From Oscillospiraceae bacterium (GTDB taxonomy: Bacteria > Bacillota > Clostridia > Oscillospirales > Oscillospiraceae), in contig WRLE01000003.1 of NCBI GenBank assembly GCA_009777775.1, forward strand, positions 124,001 to 188,000: a DNA stretch of 64,000 bases. The letters run 5' to 3'. A program made the position numbers and the translations under genes. Shown here one piece after another: positions 7,811 through 16,382 of the stretch. The first letter of the stretch is position 1; each line of letters starts with the position of its first letter. The notes beneath the pieces are model-generated. The model was not told the origin of the DNA. It did not search any database and saw only the letters and a list, made by a program, of their open reading frames with translations.

Positions 7811-10249
7811 TTAAATCGGAAAAGACAAGCTTAAACTTACTGTATCTTCATCGATGCTTTTTAACACAAAAATGCCTCCCACCAAGCCGATTGCTCTATC
7901 AAGGGTTTCGTCCATTTGGAACTCTAGCCCTTCGTCAGACATAAGCAAGCGCAATACAAGAGAACTGGATTCCGATAATATAGTAGATATTATACTCATA
8001 TTATCGAGTCTTGATGCCCAAAAGATGATATTAAAAAAGAAATCATACATCAATGTCCCAAGCCTAATGGTCAGTTCAGTATCGAAGAAACTGGTGGAGA
8101 TTATGTTGATGCCTGCATATTGAGCAATCTCTATCATTTCGTTGAAATATACATCAAGTTCATTTATCCCTATGGTTTCGGTTTCTCTCTCCATGAAAAA
8201 CAAGCTACATCTGCGCTTGATATAACAAAGAAGCATAGTGATTTGCGCCATTTCCTTATCTCGTTTCGGCGCAGTATCAAGCTGCTCCATCATTGCAGAT
8301 AGCTTTTGGGTATGTTGCGCTATCTCTGTTTCCAATTGATCCATCAAAGCGGTTTTGCTACTTTGCGCCTCGATTTCTCGAAATAGTTGTTCTTCTTCTG
8401 ACAGAATAGCATTGCTAGCTTCCAGTTTTTTCACAGAATCCTCGATTTCTTTATGTAAAAGATTTAGTTCTGATATATCCTCGCGCCATAAGACACTACC
8501 CCCTGTGATTTCAGCTGCAAAGAGCAAGCTATCTTCATCGGGATGTATCGGGAGTGGGTATGATGACAGTGCTGGTGTAAGCAGCTCTTTCCCAAATTCC
8601 ATGGCAAAGGCAGATGACCAAACCTTCTGTCCTGACTTGTCAAAAATCTCCATCCCCAGCGTCGAGGACGAAAACATTTCCTTGGATTTGGAATTTACAG
8701 GAATCATACCAATTCGTATCATCGTTTCCATCATCAATAGCACAAAGACACCAGTGGTCATAGTAAAATCGCTCTCCCATGCGATTGGGATGCGATTGAT
8801 ATATCCATAAGTATACGCTGTTAAAAGCAGTATTAACCCCATTAGAAAAAACAAACCTTTATTGCGCAATCCGCTTTTACCTTTTTTAATCATAATCCAA
8901 AGAGCTGGTAAAAGTGGTAAAAACGTTGCAGCAAGTATTAACTTATATCCAGCTCCATAAGCATAGTCGGTAGTCCAGTAAGGGTTTGTCAAATCAATTT
9001 GAAATACAAGCTGGTGAAAGTCGTTTGTCATTACAAAAGCGATTAGCAAAACATAGATTCCAATAAGAGCCTTAAGCCAATTTGGTGGGACATATATAGT
9101 AGGTTTATCGATGAGCCAAGCAAGCCAGAGTACAACAATTGGAAGCGATAATTGGAAGATGTAGTATGAAAACCAAAGGTATCGGTCAGGGGTGGTCCCA
9201 TCGGGAATCTGGTACTTGATCAATCTAACGGTGATCCAACCGATAAGCACAACACAGATAACAAAAGCAGCACTGCGGATACCCACCTGCATTGCTCTAC
9301 GTATAAATGTGAAAGTCCAAGCGGAAACTACTAATATATAAATCAAAGCAAAAAGCTGATGCTCACGCCCATCGGCAGATGAGTATCTGCGAGATTGCAT
9401 CACATTACGTCTGAATAACCTGAAAGAATCTAGGGAAACAGTGTTGTAGTGAGCATAGCTCTCAAGCTGCTTTGCCCTTTCATATGCTATTAAAGATGGA
9501 TAGATATTTGCATCACAGCTAGCATCTAATGTGCGAAAACCAGCATTTACAAGGATCGATTGAAATTCATTTGGAAAAACCAACTCTTTATTAGACAGCA
9601 GACCTTTGGCATATGAAAGCGTCCCTTCCTGGGGTACTACAATCTCAATGTTCCTCCCGTTTTTTACTAGCATTGCCGCTTGATAATCATAGCATATTAT
9701 GATGCTTGTCTCGAAAGTATTTTGTCTTAACAAGCCGCTTCTTTGGAGCTGTGCAAGAAGCTCAATCATATCATTATTAGTGAAGTCCTCGCCTTCAAGT
9801 CCAAAAGAAATAGTAGCAGTTAGCATTTCATAATCAATGCCTCTACTGCAAAGCCCTACTGTTTCATTGGCTGCTATCAAATCTCTCCATCCAGAAACGC
9901 TTACTGATGTCTTATCACGGTCGATGGCGATTATCACTGTTGCCAAGTAATGGGGATACCAGTACTTCGCCGCTCCCACTTGCAATGCTGAAACAGCCTG
10001 CGGCTCAAAAGCCTCCACTACCGCCCCTTTACTTAAATAATCGAAAACCGAGTTTATTCCGTGGGTAGGAGAAAAGGATGGGAGTGCAGTCGCTAGCGCA
10101 TTTGCATATGTGCTATATTCTATGTCATTGTAAAAAACCACATTTTCATAGCTCTCAGCACCACAACCTGAAAGAGCAATACCAACAAAGCAAATAAATA
10201 TCAAAAAAAATAAATTTGCAAGTTTGATATTACGCCTCTCTCGCACCAT
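7811..10249 (-). CDS. Lipoprotein sensor: binding-protein-like domain, membrane region, degenerate kinase end
   Basis: I place the start at the ATG at 10249 (TTGGGAG nine bases upstream); a longer frame to 10396 would overlap the previous gene and lacks a ribosome site. The 812-residue product opens with a signal ending in lipobox LSGC. About 290 residues resembling a type 2 periplasmic binding protein follow, then roughly eight hydrophobic spans, a PAS-like piece and a coiled coil. The last 120 residues have the shape of a HATPase domain: an Asn in the N-box position (FFNIIFWAS) and a final GLVGGIFVLKS strand, but no DxGxG box and no clear phospho-His. It is probably a ligand receptor feeding the downstream kinase rather than an active kinase. 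Confidence 0.75.
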   Translation of the reverse strand: MVRERRNIKLANLFFLIFICFVGIALSGCGAESYENVVFYNDIEYSTYANALATALPSFSPTHGINSVFDYLSKGAVVEAFEPQAVSALQVGAAKYWYPHYLATVIIAIDRDKTSVSVSGWRDLIAANETVGLCSRGIDYEMLTATISFGLEGEDFTNNDMIELLAQLQRSGLLRQNTFETSIIICYDYQAAMLVKNGRNIEIVVPQEGTLSYAKGLLSNKELVFPNEFQSILVNAGFRTLDASCDANIYPSLIAYERAKQLESYAHYNTVSLDSFRLFRRNVMQSRRYSSADGREHQLFALIYILVVSAWTFTFIRRAMQVGIRSAAFVICVVLIGWITVRLIKYQIPDGTTPDRYLWFSYYIFQLSLPIVVLWLAWLIDKPTIYVPPNWLKALIGIYVLLIAFVMTNDFHQLVFQIDLTNPYWTTDYAYGAGYKLILAATFLPLLPALWIMIKKGKSGLRNKGLFFLMGLILLLTAYTYGYINRIPIAWESDFTMTTGVFVLLMMETMIRIGMIPVNSKSKEMFSSSTLGMEIFDKSGQKVWSSAFAMEFGKELLTPALSSYPLPIHPDEDSLLFAAEITGGSVLWREDISELNLLHKEIEDSVKKLEASNAILSEEEQLFREIEAQSSKTALMDQLETEIAQHTQKLSAMMEQLDTAPKRDKEMAQITMLLCYIKRRCSLFFMERETETIGINELDVYFNEMIEIAQYAGINIISTSFFDTELTIRLGTLMYDFFFNIIFWASRLDNMSIISTILSESSSLVLRLLMSDEGLEFQMDETLDRAIGLVGGIFVLKSIDEDTVSLSLSFPI

Positions 10250-10316
10250 CGCGTTAAACTCCCAACGGTCTACAATATTTCTATTATAATCTAAATCATG
10301 AAGTCTTACATTGACC

Positions 10317-10700
10317 CTACATTGACAAAAGTTTCGCAAGGAGATAATCCAGCGAAACATCATAAAATACATAATCATCGACAGTGTGTAACGCAACGCT
10401 GTTCACAGCTAGATTGCGAATATCATCATTATCTTGGGGAGCAATCAGCAGTATACGACAACTAGGCAAGCTTTCCCGCAAGCCTTTACAGATTCCAATG
10501 GCAATCTCTATATGCTCAGGAAAGTGGGAAAATAATTCCAGTACAGCAACATCAATGGAAAGAATCTGAGCATCTAATACTGCTTGCAACTGATTTTGTA
10601 AAATATGCATTTCAAATTCTAAATCTGTATACTTTTCAATAATCATCGCCACGCTTTGGGCGAAAATTCTATTACGAGTTATTAAAGCAATCTTTTTCAT
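10317..10700 (-). CDS. Stand-alone pseudo-receiver protein
   Basis: A 127-residue protein with the alternating pattern of a CheY-like receiver (MKKIALITRNRIFAQSVAMI, then DVAVLEL, then CRILLIAPQD). The acidic pocket after strand 1 is lost (ITRNR instead of IVDDH), and Glu55 stands where the phospho-accepting Asp is expected. It ends in DDYVFYDVSLDYLLAKLL, which is nearly repeated in the preceding gene's product. Second gene of the signalling operon, 20 bases after the first and 67 bases before the sensor. Glu at this position can mimic phosphorylation in true receivers, so a constitutive adaptor role is possible; this is inference. Confidence 0.7.
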   Translation of the reverse strand: MKKIALITRNRIFAQSVAMIIEKYTDLEFEMHILQNQLQAVLDAQILSIDVAVLELFSHFPEHIEIAIGICKGLRESLPSCRILLIAPQDNDDIRNLAVNSVALHTVDDYVFYDVSLDYLLAKLLSM

Positions 10701-10720
10701 CCGTCACTATATCGAGCCTT

Positions 10721-11107
10721 TCATGCCCTTCTACCCAGAAGGAGCTTAGACACTAAAAAATCTGTACTGGCATCATAAAAAACAAAATCATCAATGATAC
10801 CATCAAGCCGTGCATGCACCGCCGCAGCGACACTACTTTCGTCCGTTTCCGGGCACAAGAGTATTATTCCGCAATCGGGGGCTTCACTTCGCAGTCGTGC
10901 GCATTGAAATAAACAGTAGTCAGCGTCATATTCTCCCCATTCAGCAATCTCAAACAGGACCATTTGTGCTTTGCGGGAACAAGCAATACTGGCAGCTTTT
11001 ACATAATCCGCTACCGAAATTACCTGCACATCAGAAAAATCCAGTAACTTGGCTTCCAAAACTTGTGCAATGGGTATTCGCTCCATTGCAAGGATAATTG
11101 TCCACAT
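10721..11107 (-). CDS. Stand-alone pseudo-receiver protein, paralogue of the next gene
   Basis: I choose the ATG at 11107 (GAGGTG five bases upstream), giving 128 residues, the same length as the paralogue at 10317-10700. The receiver-like fold pattern is visible (MWTIILAMERIPIAQVLEAK, MVLFEIAEWG, CGIILLCPETD) with Glu53 in the phospho-acceptor place and no acidic pair. The C-terminal helix DDFVFYDASTDFLVSKLLL closely matches the paralogue, which points to a tandem duplication. It is the first gene of the five-gene signalling operon, behind the palindromic promoter at 11126-11169. No DNA-binding domain is attached, so it should act through protein contact. Confidence 0.7.
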   Translation of the reverse strand: MWTIILAMERIPIAQVLEAKLLDFSDVQVISVADYVKAASIACSRKAQMVLFEIAEWGEYDADYCLFQCARLRSEAPDCGIILLCPETDESSVAAAVHARLDGIIDDFVFYDASTDFLVSKLLLGRRA

Positions 11108-11125
11108 AGAAACACCTCGTATATA

Positions 11126-11169
11126 ATTATACAGGTGTTGCAATACCATGCCCTACCCGCAACGGGTAG
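11126..11169 (-). promoter_or_regulatory. Operator-like palindrome and -10 box of signalling operon
   Basis: The dyad CTACCCGCAACGGGTAG lies at 11153-11169. Read on the minus strand, a consensus TATAAT (plus 11126-11131) follows 21 bases later with no good -35 hexamer, so the dyad centre is near -42. The first gene starts at 11107. This matches the layout upstream of the zinc-ribbon operon and supports activator-dependent transcription, possibly autoregulation by the encoded NarL/FixJ regulator. Confidence 0.62.
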
Positions 11170-11307
11170 TTTTCCCCATTGTCAATTTTCTGTGTTGACA
11201 TTAATTCTAGCTTCAAGAATAGTCGAGATTAATACATATAATATCTGTTTATTCTTTTATTTGCAAGGAAATTCGGGTAGAATCATGAAATCTAATAAAT
11301 TACTGTG

Positions 11308-11336
11308 ATGACAAATGGGTAAAATATTATTATAAT
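11308..11336 (+). promoter_or_regulatory. Sigma-A type promoter for the toroid protein gene
   Basis: ATGACA (11308-11313), a 17-base spacer and a perfect TATAAT (11331-11336) precede the start codon at 11369, leaving a leader of roughly 25 bases with GAGGTG as ribosome site. Confidence 0.6.
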
Positions 11337-11368
11337 GTAGAAAATTTCAATTATGAGGTGTAGAGCTT

Positions 11369-12325
11369 ATGTTTGAGGATTTATTATCCCAAAGCGAACC
11401 CTGGCTTCAATATGCTATTCGGATTAATCTTTGCAAAGAGAGCAAAAATGATTTGGTTGATCTAAAAAATGAAGCACTTAAAGACAAAAAAATCCAGTCA
11501 TATCTCAGCAGTATAACTGATTTTCATAATACAATAGTAAAAAATCACAAAGACCCTGACTTGTCATATCATCAATTGCTTTTTTTGCTTGATATCGGGC
11601 TTGATACTGAAATACCCGAAATAGATAGCGCAATAAGACAGATTATGAACCACAAAGACAAAGACGGGGTATATCAGTCACTAACCAATATACCGCCTAG
11701 TTACGGAGGGAAAGGCGAGGATGTTTTCGGTTGGTGCTTGTGTGATGCTCCTCTATTATTACTGGCATTGGTCATGGCAAAAGTAGACTATCAGCAACAT
11801 ATTAAGCAGGGTGTAGAGCATCTTGTATCACTTTTCAAAGTGCAGGGATTTCCTTGTTCGGTTTCAGAGGAGCATGGGAAATTCAGAGGACCAGGTAGAA
11901 AAGATGATTGTTGTCCATATGCAACCCTTGTCATGTTAAAGCTACTGTCCGCAATTGATGAGTACCGTGACAGCGATGTCGCCAAAGGTAGCATAGAGGA
12001 GATTCTCTCTTTGTGGGAAAACAGCTATGAGCGCCATCCATATATGTTTTATATGGGTACTGATTTCCGCAAACTTAAAGCTCCCACAATTTGGTATGAC
12101 ATTGTGAGCGTTGCTGATTTGATAAGCAAATTTGATTTTGCCAAAGAAGATTCACGCTTTGCTGAAATGATTGAACTCATTAAAGGAAAACAAGACGCAG
12201 ATGGTATGTTCACACCCGAATCTGTTTACCAAAAGTCAAAAGGCTGGGATTTCGGTCAAAAGAAAAACCACTCACCATACTTGTCATATATATGCAACAG
12301 GCTGTTACAGAGGCTGGAGAAGTGA
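11369..12325 (+). CDS. Predicted alpha/alpha-toroid protein, unknown function
   Basis: A 318-residue soluble protein with no signal peptide. It contains repeated helix pairs with GxY/F-type phrases (KDKDGVYQSL, KVQGFPCSVSEEHGKFRGPGRKDDCCPYAT, KQDADGMFTPE), the pattern of prenyltransferase/terpene-cyclase-like alpha/alpha toroids. The catalytic motifs of squalene cyclases (DXDD) or prenyltransferase zinc ligands are not evident. It is a single gene on the plus strand, divergent from the signalling operon with which it shares a 260-base promoter region. A fold-level call only; Clostridia carry many such proteins annotated as hypothetical. Confidence 0.6.
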   Translation: MFEDLLSQSEPWLQYAIRINLCKESKNDLVDLKNEALKDKKIQSYLSSITDFHNTIVKNHKDPDLSYHQLLFLLDIGLDTEIPEIDSAIRQIMNHKDKDGVYQSLTNIPPSYGGKGEDVFGWCLCDAPLLLLALVMAKVDYQQHIKQGVEHLVSLFKVQGFPCSVSEEHGKFRGPGRKDDCCPYATLVMLKLLSAIDEYRDSDVAKGSIEEILSLWENSYERHPYMFYMGTDFRKLKAPTIWYDIVSVADLISKFDFAKEDSRFAEMIELIKGKQDADGMFTPESVYQKSKGWDFGQKKNHSPYLSYICNRLLQRLEK

Positions 12326-12376
12326 ATGCGTAGGCACAAATATGAGCGGATAGAATTAGTAGCGCAACGATTGCCA

Positions 12377-15300
12377 TTATGCAGCGATGGCGTTTTTGTT
12401 TATCAGGTCTATTGCTGTTCGCAATTCCGTGAATAGCTTTGCATCGCTGAATACTTCGCTTACACTTCCCATGTCAGAGAAAGGGCTATGTTGCAAAATG
12501 GATAGGTCTTTCATCATGCCGTTTTTCACGATATAATTCACGATTTGTTTCACGAAGTGAATCTGTCTGCTGTCCAAACTGGCATCGCTGAGAAATGTTG
12601 AAAAGGCTTCATTTGCAGCTTTTAGGCTCAATCCGACAATTGAGCGCACTAACTCACCTAATGGTGTGCTGCTGAACTGAGTTTCATATTGCTCTTTTGT
12701 ACCCAGCTCGCTCCAGAGTATCTGTTCCAATGTCTTCACATCATCTGGGGTAAGCGGGATATTGCTTTTTAGTTTTGCGATTGCAGGAATATCTTGATGC
12801 TGCTGTAAATAAAAGCTGATTTTTTTCTTGTAATCGTCTGATGAGTAGCTATCAAGCTGGGCTTCATGGATATCAATAGAAACGATTTCATCTGTGAAGT
12901 TTGTATGATAATGCGTCCGTTCTTCTTCGGGTATGAATTTTATGAGGTCACGCAGACTGATGCGGATTTCTTCACAATCTAATATACCGACGCGGTCCAA
13001 ATAATCGTTATATAATATTTGTTCGATCAGTTCTTGCTGGTTAGCGATGACAGGAATGGTGGCATAATGTGACAATTCAAGGGTTTTCTTTACAAGATCG
13101 TTTTTTACCCTCTGGTGAGGAACGCCAGATATCAAAGCCAGCTCAATCTGATAAAGAAGCATATCAAATCGTGAGGCTGACACATCATCAAAGGAAGGGG
13201 GGATGAGCGGCGCTATATGCTCGGCGATTTGCAATGTGTTTTCATATGTCAGAGCTGCAAAATCATCTTCCCTTTGAAACATATCGATTGTTCTCAAATG
13301 AAGCTTTGCAGCGAAGCTGTCTCGATTGAGAGCTGTAATCTTTCCCACTAAATCATAGACCAGCTCCTTGCGGAAGCCAATAAGCTCATCCGTCTGGAAG
13401 ATTAAGTCTTGTAGCTTATAGACCATCTCAACCTTTGTGTTGAACATACGTTCTTGCAAAGTGGCGACTGATCCTGCATCTCGTCCTTTTGCATTTAGTC
13501 GGAAGAATGAAAAGTTTCCACACAAATCGAAAATGTAAAACTTTTCCTTGTCTAGTCCATCGACTAAACCAGGGCAGATTCGAGTACCGCGTCCTATCAT
13601 CTGCCAGAATTTGGCACGGCTATAGACTTTTTTGAAAAACACAAGGTTGAGGATTTCGGGTACATCAATTCCTGTATCTAGCATATCCACAGAAATGGCA
13701 ATCTGTGGATATTTATGCTGATCGGAAAAATCGTCAATGATACTCTGAGCGTAATTCGAGTAATTGTCTATCACTCGACAATAATGGCTCGGGTAATCGG
13801 GAAACTCAGTATTCCATACTTCCAGAATAGTTTCAGCGTGTTTGTGGTTTTTGGCGAAAATGATTGTCTTTCCGATTTTTGTACCAAAGTCCACACGCTG
13901 ACCGTGTTCTAATAATATATGGAGTGCTTTTTTAATGGTATCGTGGTTGAACAGCCATTCGTTGAGAGCACTTGAATCTATCGATTCAGGTATGTTTCCA
14001 TCTTCATCAGCGAAGGTTTTTTCGTATTCTTCTTTTTCTTCAGAAGTAAGGTCATCATAATTAATTCCTTCACTTAGAAACTTCAGCTCTGTTTCTATCG
14101 ATATGAAATCCACCAGATACCCATCTTGGACTGCTTGAGCCAACTCATAACCGTAGGTGGGGATGCCGTTTTCCAGGTCGAATATCTCGTAAGTATTTTT
14201 GTCGATTTCATCTTTTGGGGTAGCCGTCAACCCGATTAGTAACGCATCGAAATACGCGAATATGTCCTTGTATCTATTATATACGCTGCGGTGGGCTTCG
14301 TCTACGATTATGAGGTCAAAATGCCCGGGAGTAAACAGGCGGGTACCCTCCTCATCTCGGGTGTCGTCGATGCAGTTCATCATCGTTTGATATGTGGAAA
14401 ATACCGCTCGTGCGGAAGCGTCTTCTTTGCTTTCGGTGAGGTTGCATAGGGATAGATTGGGCATCAAGTTGTGAAATGCCCGTTTTGCTTGGGTAACGAG
14501 GGCGTTGCGGTCGGCGAGGAACAGCACATTTTTTGCCCAGCCGTATCTTTCCAGTATATCTACTATTGATATGACCGTCCTGGTTTTACCGCTACCCGTT
14601 GCCATGACAAGGAGCGCCTTACGACGGTTGCGTTCGTCAAAAGCGTCACAAACCGACTGGATGGCTTCCTTCTGATAATAGCGGTTGGATATTTCATCAT
14701 TGACCTGCACGCCTTTGAGGGGTTGGCGGTCTTTCATTATGTTGAATTCTTTTTCCAGATCCCTCTTGGAATAGATGCCAGACACTTGGCGTTCGGGATA
14801 ATACTTGTCGTTCCATATGCGTGTTTCGTAGCCGTTACTCATAAAAATGACTGGACGCCGACCGAACTTCCTTTCCAGAGAATCGGCATATAAAACAGCT
14901 TGCTGGCGGCCATTTTCAACACTTGCACTTGTACGTTTGGCTTCTATCAGAGCAAGGGGGAGCCCATCATCAGAAAAGAGTACATAGTCTGCTTTACCAG
15001 TACCTGATCTGTTTGGCATGTCGTCAATTGGGTATTCGTCGAACCAGTTTATACCCCGCTGCCAGCCTGCGTCTTCCAGCATGATGTCGATGTATGCCTT
15101 GCGTGTTTCGTCTTCGGTGAAGTCGATGGGTTTTCTTTCGTAACTATTTTTTCGCTCTGCATGACGTTTTGTAAGCTCGGCTTTGAGTCTCTCATTTTCC
15201 TTTATAAGCTCATCAAAATCGACTTGTGCTTGCGATCGAATCGGTGCGTCTGCTGGAGCAGCAACTGTTGGGGTTTTTAAGAGTGCAGGGTCGAAAACGG

Positions 15301-15697
15301 TTTCGGTATAGTTGTCGCCGTAGCAATAGGCGATGAAGTCCATGAATACATGGAGATTGTTTAGAACAAGCTTGCTCTTGTCTTTTGTGATATGTTTGGG
15401 TTCATGAGCTGCGTCGTTGCCCACTCTACGGATATATTCCAGCCGCGTATGTAAATCCTTGTCTACAATGTCTTTGAATTCATCGCTGTTCATGAGGGCA
15501 ACCAGTTTGTTGTCATATGGCATGACAAGTGCTTCGTCAACACTGTACATCCATTTTATGGCGACTTCCATCGCCTGTCGGCAGCCCAGCACCGACAGCA
15601 CGGAGTTTATTTGATATGTCTGCTCCGCAGCAATAGCAGTTTCAGCAAAGCTGGTAAACTGCGGCTCGGAGAGCAGGAAGTCGAAGTTAGTAGGCAT
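12377..15697 (-). CDS. hsdR: Type I restriction enzyme, R subunit
   Basis: An 1106-residue motor and nuclease subunit. An N-terminal DUF4145-like helical domain (RVGNDAAHEP, residues 91-100) is followed by the PD-(D/E)xK nuclease core (Asp237, then IEAK at 251-254). The superfamily 2 helicase has Walker A ATGSGKT (366-372), DEAH box (466-469) and QMIGRGTR as motif VI, and the C-terminus has the EcoEI_R_C character. It cleaves foreign DNA after ATP-driven translocation in complex with HsdM and HsdS. It is the last gene of the defence block and is separated from hsdS by a Septu-like pair. Length is normal and no break is visible. Confidence 0.95.
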   Translation of the reverse strand: MPTNFDFLLSEPQFTSFAETAIAAEQTYQINSVLSVLGCRQAMEVAIKWMYSVDEALVMPYDNKLVALMNSDEFKDIVDKDLHTRLEYIRRVGNDAAHEPKHITKDKSKLVLNNLHVFMDFIAYCYGDNYTETVFDPALLKTPTVAAPADAPIRSQAQVDFDELIKENERLKAELTKRHAERKNSYERKPIDFTEDETRKAYIDIMLEDAGWQRGINWFDEYPIDDMPNRSGTGKADYVLFSDDGLPLALIEAKRTSASVENGRQQAVLYADSLERKFGRRPVIFMSNGYETRIWNDKYYPERQVSGIYSKRDLEKEFNIMKDRQPLKGVQVNDEISNRYYQKEAIQSVCDAFDERNRRKALLVMATGSGKTRTVISIVDILERYGWAKNVLFLADRNALVTQAKRAFHNLMPNLSLCNLTESKEDASARAVFSTYQTMMNCIDDTRDEEGTRLFTPGHFDLIIVDEAHRSVYNRYKDIFAYFDALLIGLTATPKDEIDKNTYEIFDLENGIPTYGYELAQAVQDGYLVDFISIETELKFLSEGINYDDLTSEEKEEYEKTFADEDGNIPESIDSSALNEWLFNHDTIKKALHILLEHGQRVDFGTKIGKTIIFAKNHKHAETILEVWNTEFPDYPSHYCRVIDNYSNYAQSIIDDFSDQHKYPQIAISVDMLDTGIDVPEILNLVFFKKVYSRAKFWQMIGRGTRICPGLVDGLDKEKFYIFDLCGNFSFFRLNAKGRDAGSVATLQERMFNTKVEMVYKLQDLIFQTDELIGFRKELVYDLVGKITALNRDSFAAKLHLRTIDMFQREDDFAALTYENTLQIAEHIAPLIPPSFDDVSASRFDMLLYQIELALISGVPHQRVKNDLVKKTLELSHYATIPVIANQQELIEQILYNDYLDRVGILDCEEIRISLRDLIKFIPEEERTHYHTNFTDEIVSIDIHEAQLDSYSSDDYKKKISFYLQQHQDIPAIAKLKSNIPLTPDDVKTLEQILWSELGTKEQYETQFSSTPLGELVRSIVGLSLKAANEAFSTFLSDASLDSRQIHFVKQIVNYIVKNGMMKDLSILQHSPFSDMGSVSEVFSDAKLFTELRTAIDLINKNAIAA

Positions 15698-15722
15698 GGG
15701 TGGTTACCTCTTTGATACTGTG

Positions 15723-16382
15723 CTATACCAATGAATCAGCGAAGATTATTGATAGTTCCGGATCATCTCTTACTATTTGGCGTTTAAATGCGGCAAATTC
15801 GCTGCTGCGGGAGATTTCATCGATTATAACCTGATAATTACCTGTATCTTGCTCTGTTTTATAGTTATCTACAAGAACATAGAAATCTCTCATTACCCTC
15901 GTCAAAAAATCTCGTAAAGTAGCAGAAGAAACCTTTTGACCATCTCTCTTTGAGGTGTTATTGTATACCTGATTCAACAATTTGACGGTTTTATCAGAAA
16001 GTAGGTTATCCGTAGAATCACCTTTATGACTTATACCAACACTTTCCGTGAATTCGTCAAATGAAAGTTCGAACAATATATAGTCTTCTGGATCAATCTC
16101 TACCGGATTGATAATTCCTTCATTAAATTCTCTTTTATTCTTGACGGTATTGCAATATGAACACGCTAAAAGCAGATTACTCCAATTTAACATTAAGTCT
16201 CGGTTTCCTTTGTGAGCAATGATATGTTCAACAACAGGCGGAAGAGGTTTTTTATGCTCGCAAATATAACATTTTTCATAACAGTCTTTATACAAAGTTT
16301 GAAATACAATGCCGGTTTGATAATCGTTTTTGTTGTTTATTTTTGTACCTTCGGGCAACACTGATTTTTTTAACTTAACCAT
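15723..16382 (-). CDS. HNH endonuclease, PtuB-like (Septu)
   Basis: A 219-residue protein with a complete zinc-type HNH module. C38xxC41, then E52-H53 (VEHIIAH), Asn69 and C74xxC77 (CSYCNTVKN) fit TIGR02646/PtuB-like nucleases. The remaining 120 residues are helical and probably contact the ATPase partner. Its start codon overlaps the end of the ATPase gene by eight bases, so the two are translationally coupled. An ATPase plus HNH pair in a defence locus is the hallmark of Septu (PtuAB). It lies between hsdS and hsdR. The HNH call is strong, the Septu name is by gene pairing and needs a profile match. Confidence 0.8.
   Translation of the reverse strand: MVKLKKSVLPEGTKINNKNDYQTGIVFQTLYKDCYEKCYICEHKKPLPPVVEHIIAHKGNRDLMLNWSNLLLACSYCNTVKNKREFNEGIINPVEIDPEDYILFELSFDEFTESVGISHKGDSTDNLLSDKTVKLLNQVYNNTSKRDGQKVSSATLRDFLTRVMRDFYVLVDNYKTEQDTGNYQVIIDEISRSSEFAAFKRQIVRDDPELSIIFADSLV

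Noticed and set aside
12326-12376. Searched for a terminator between the toroid gene and hsdR
   Set aside because: Only weak pairing around GCGCAACGATTGCC was seen, not enough to call.
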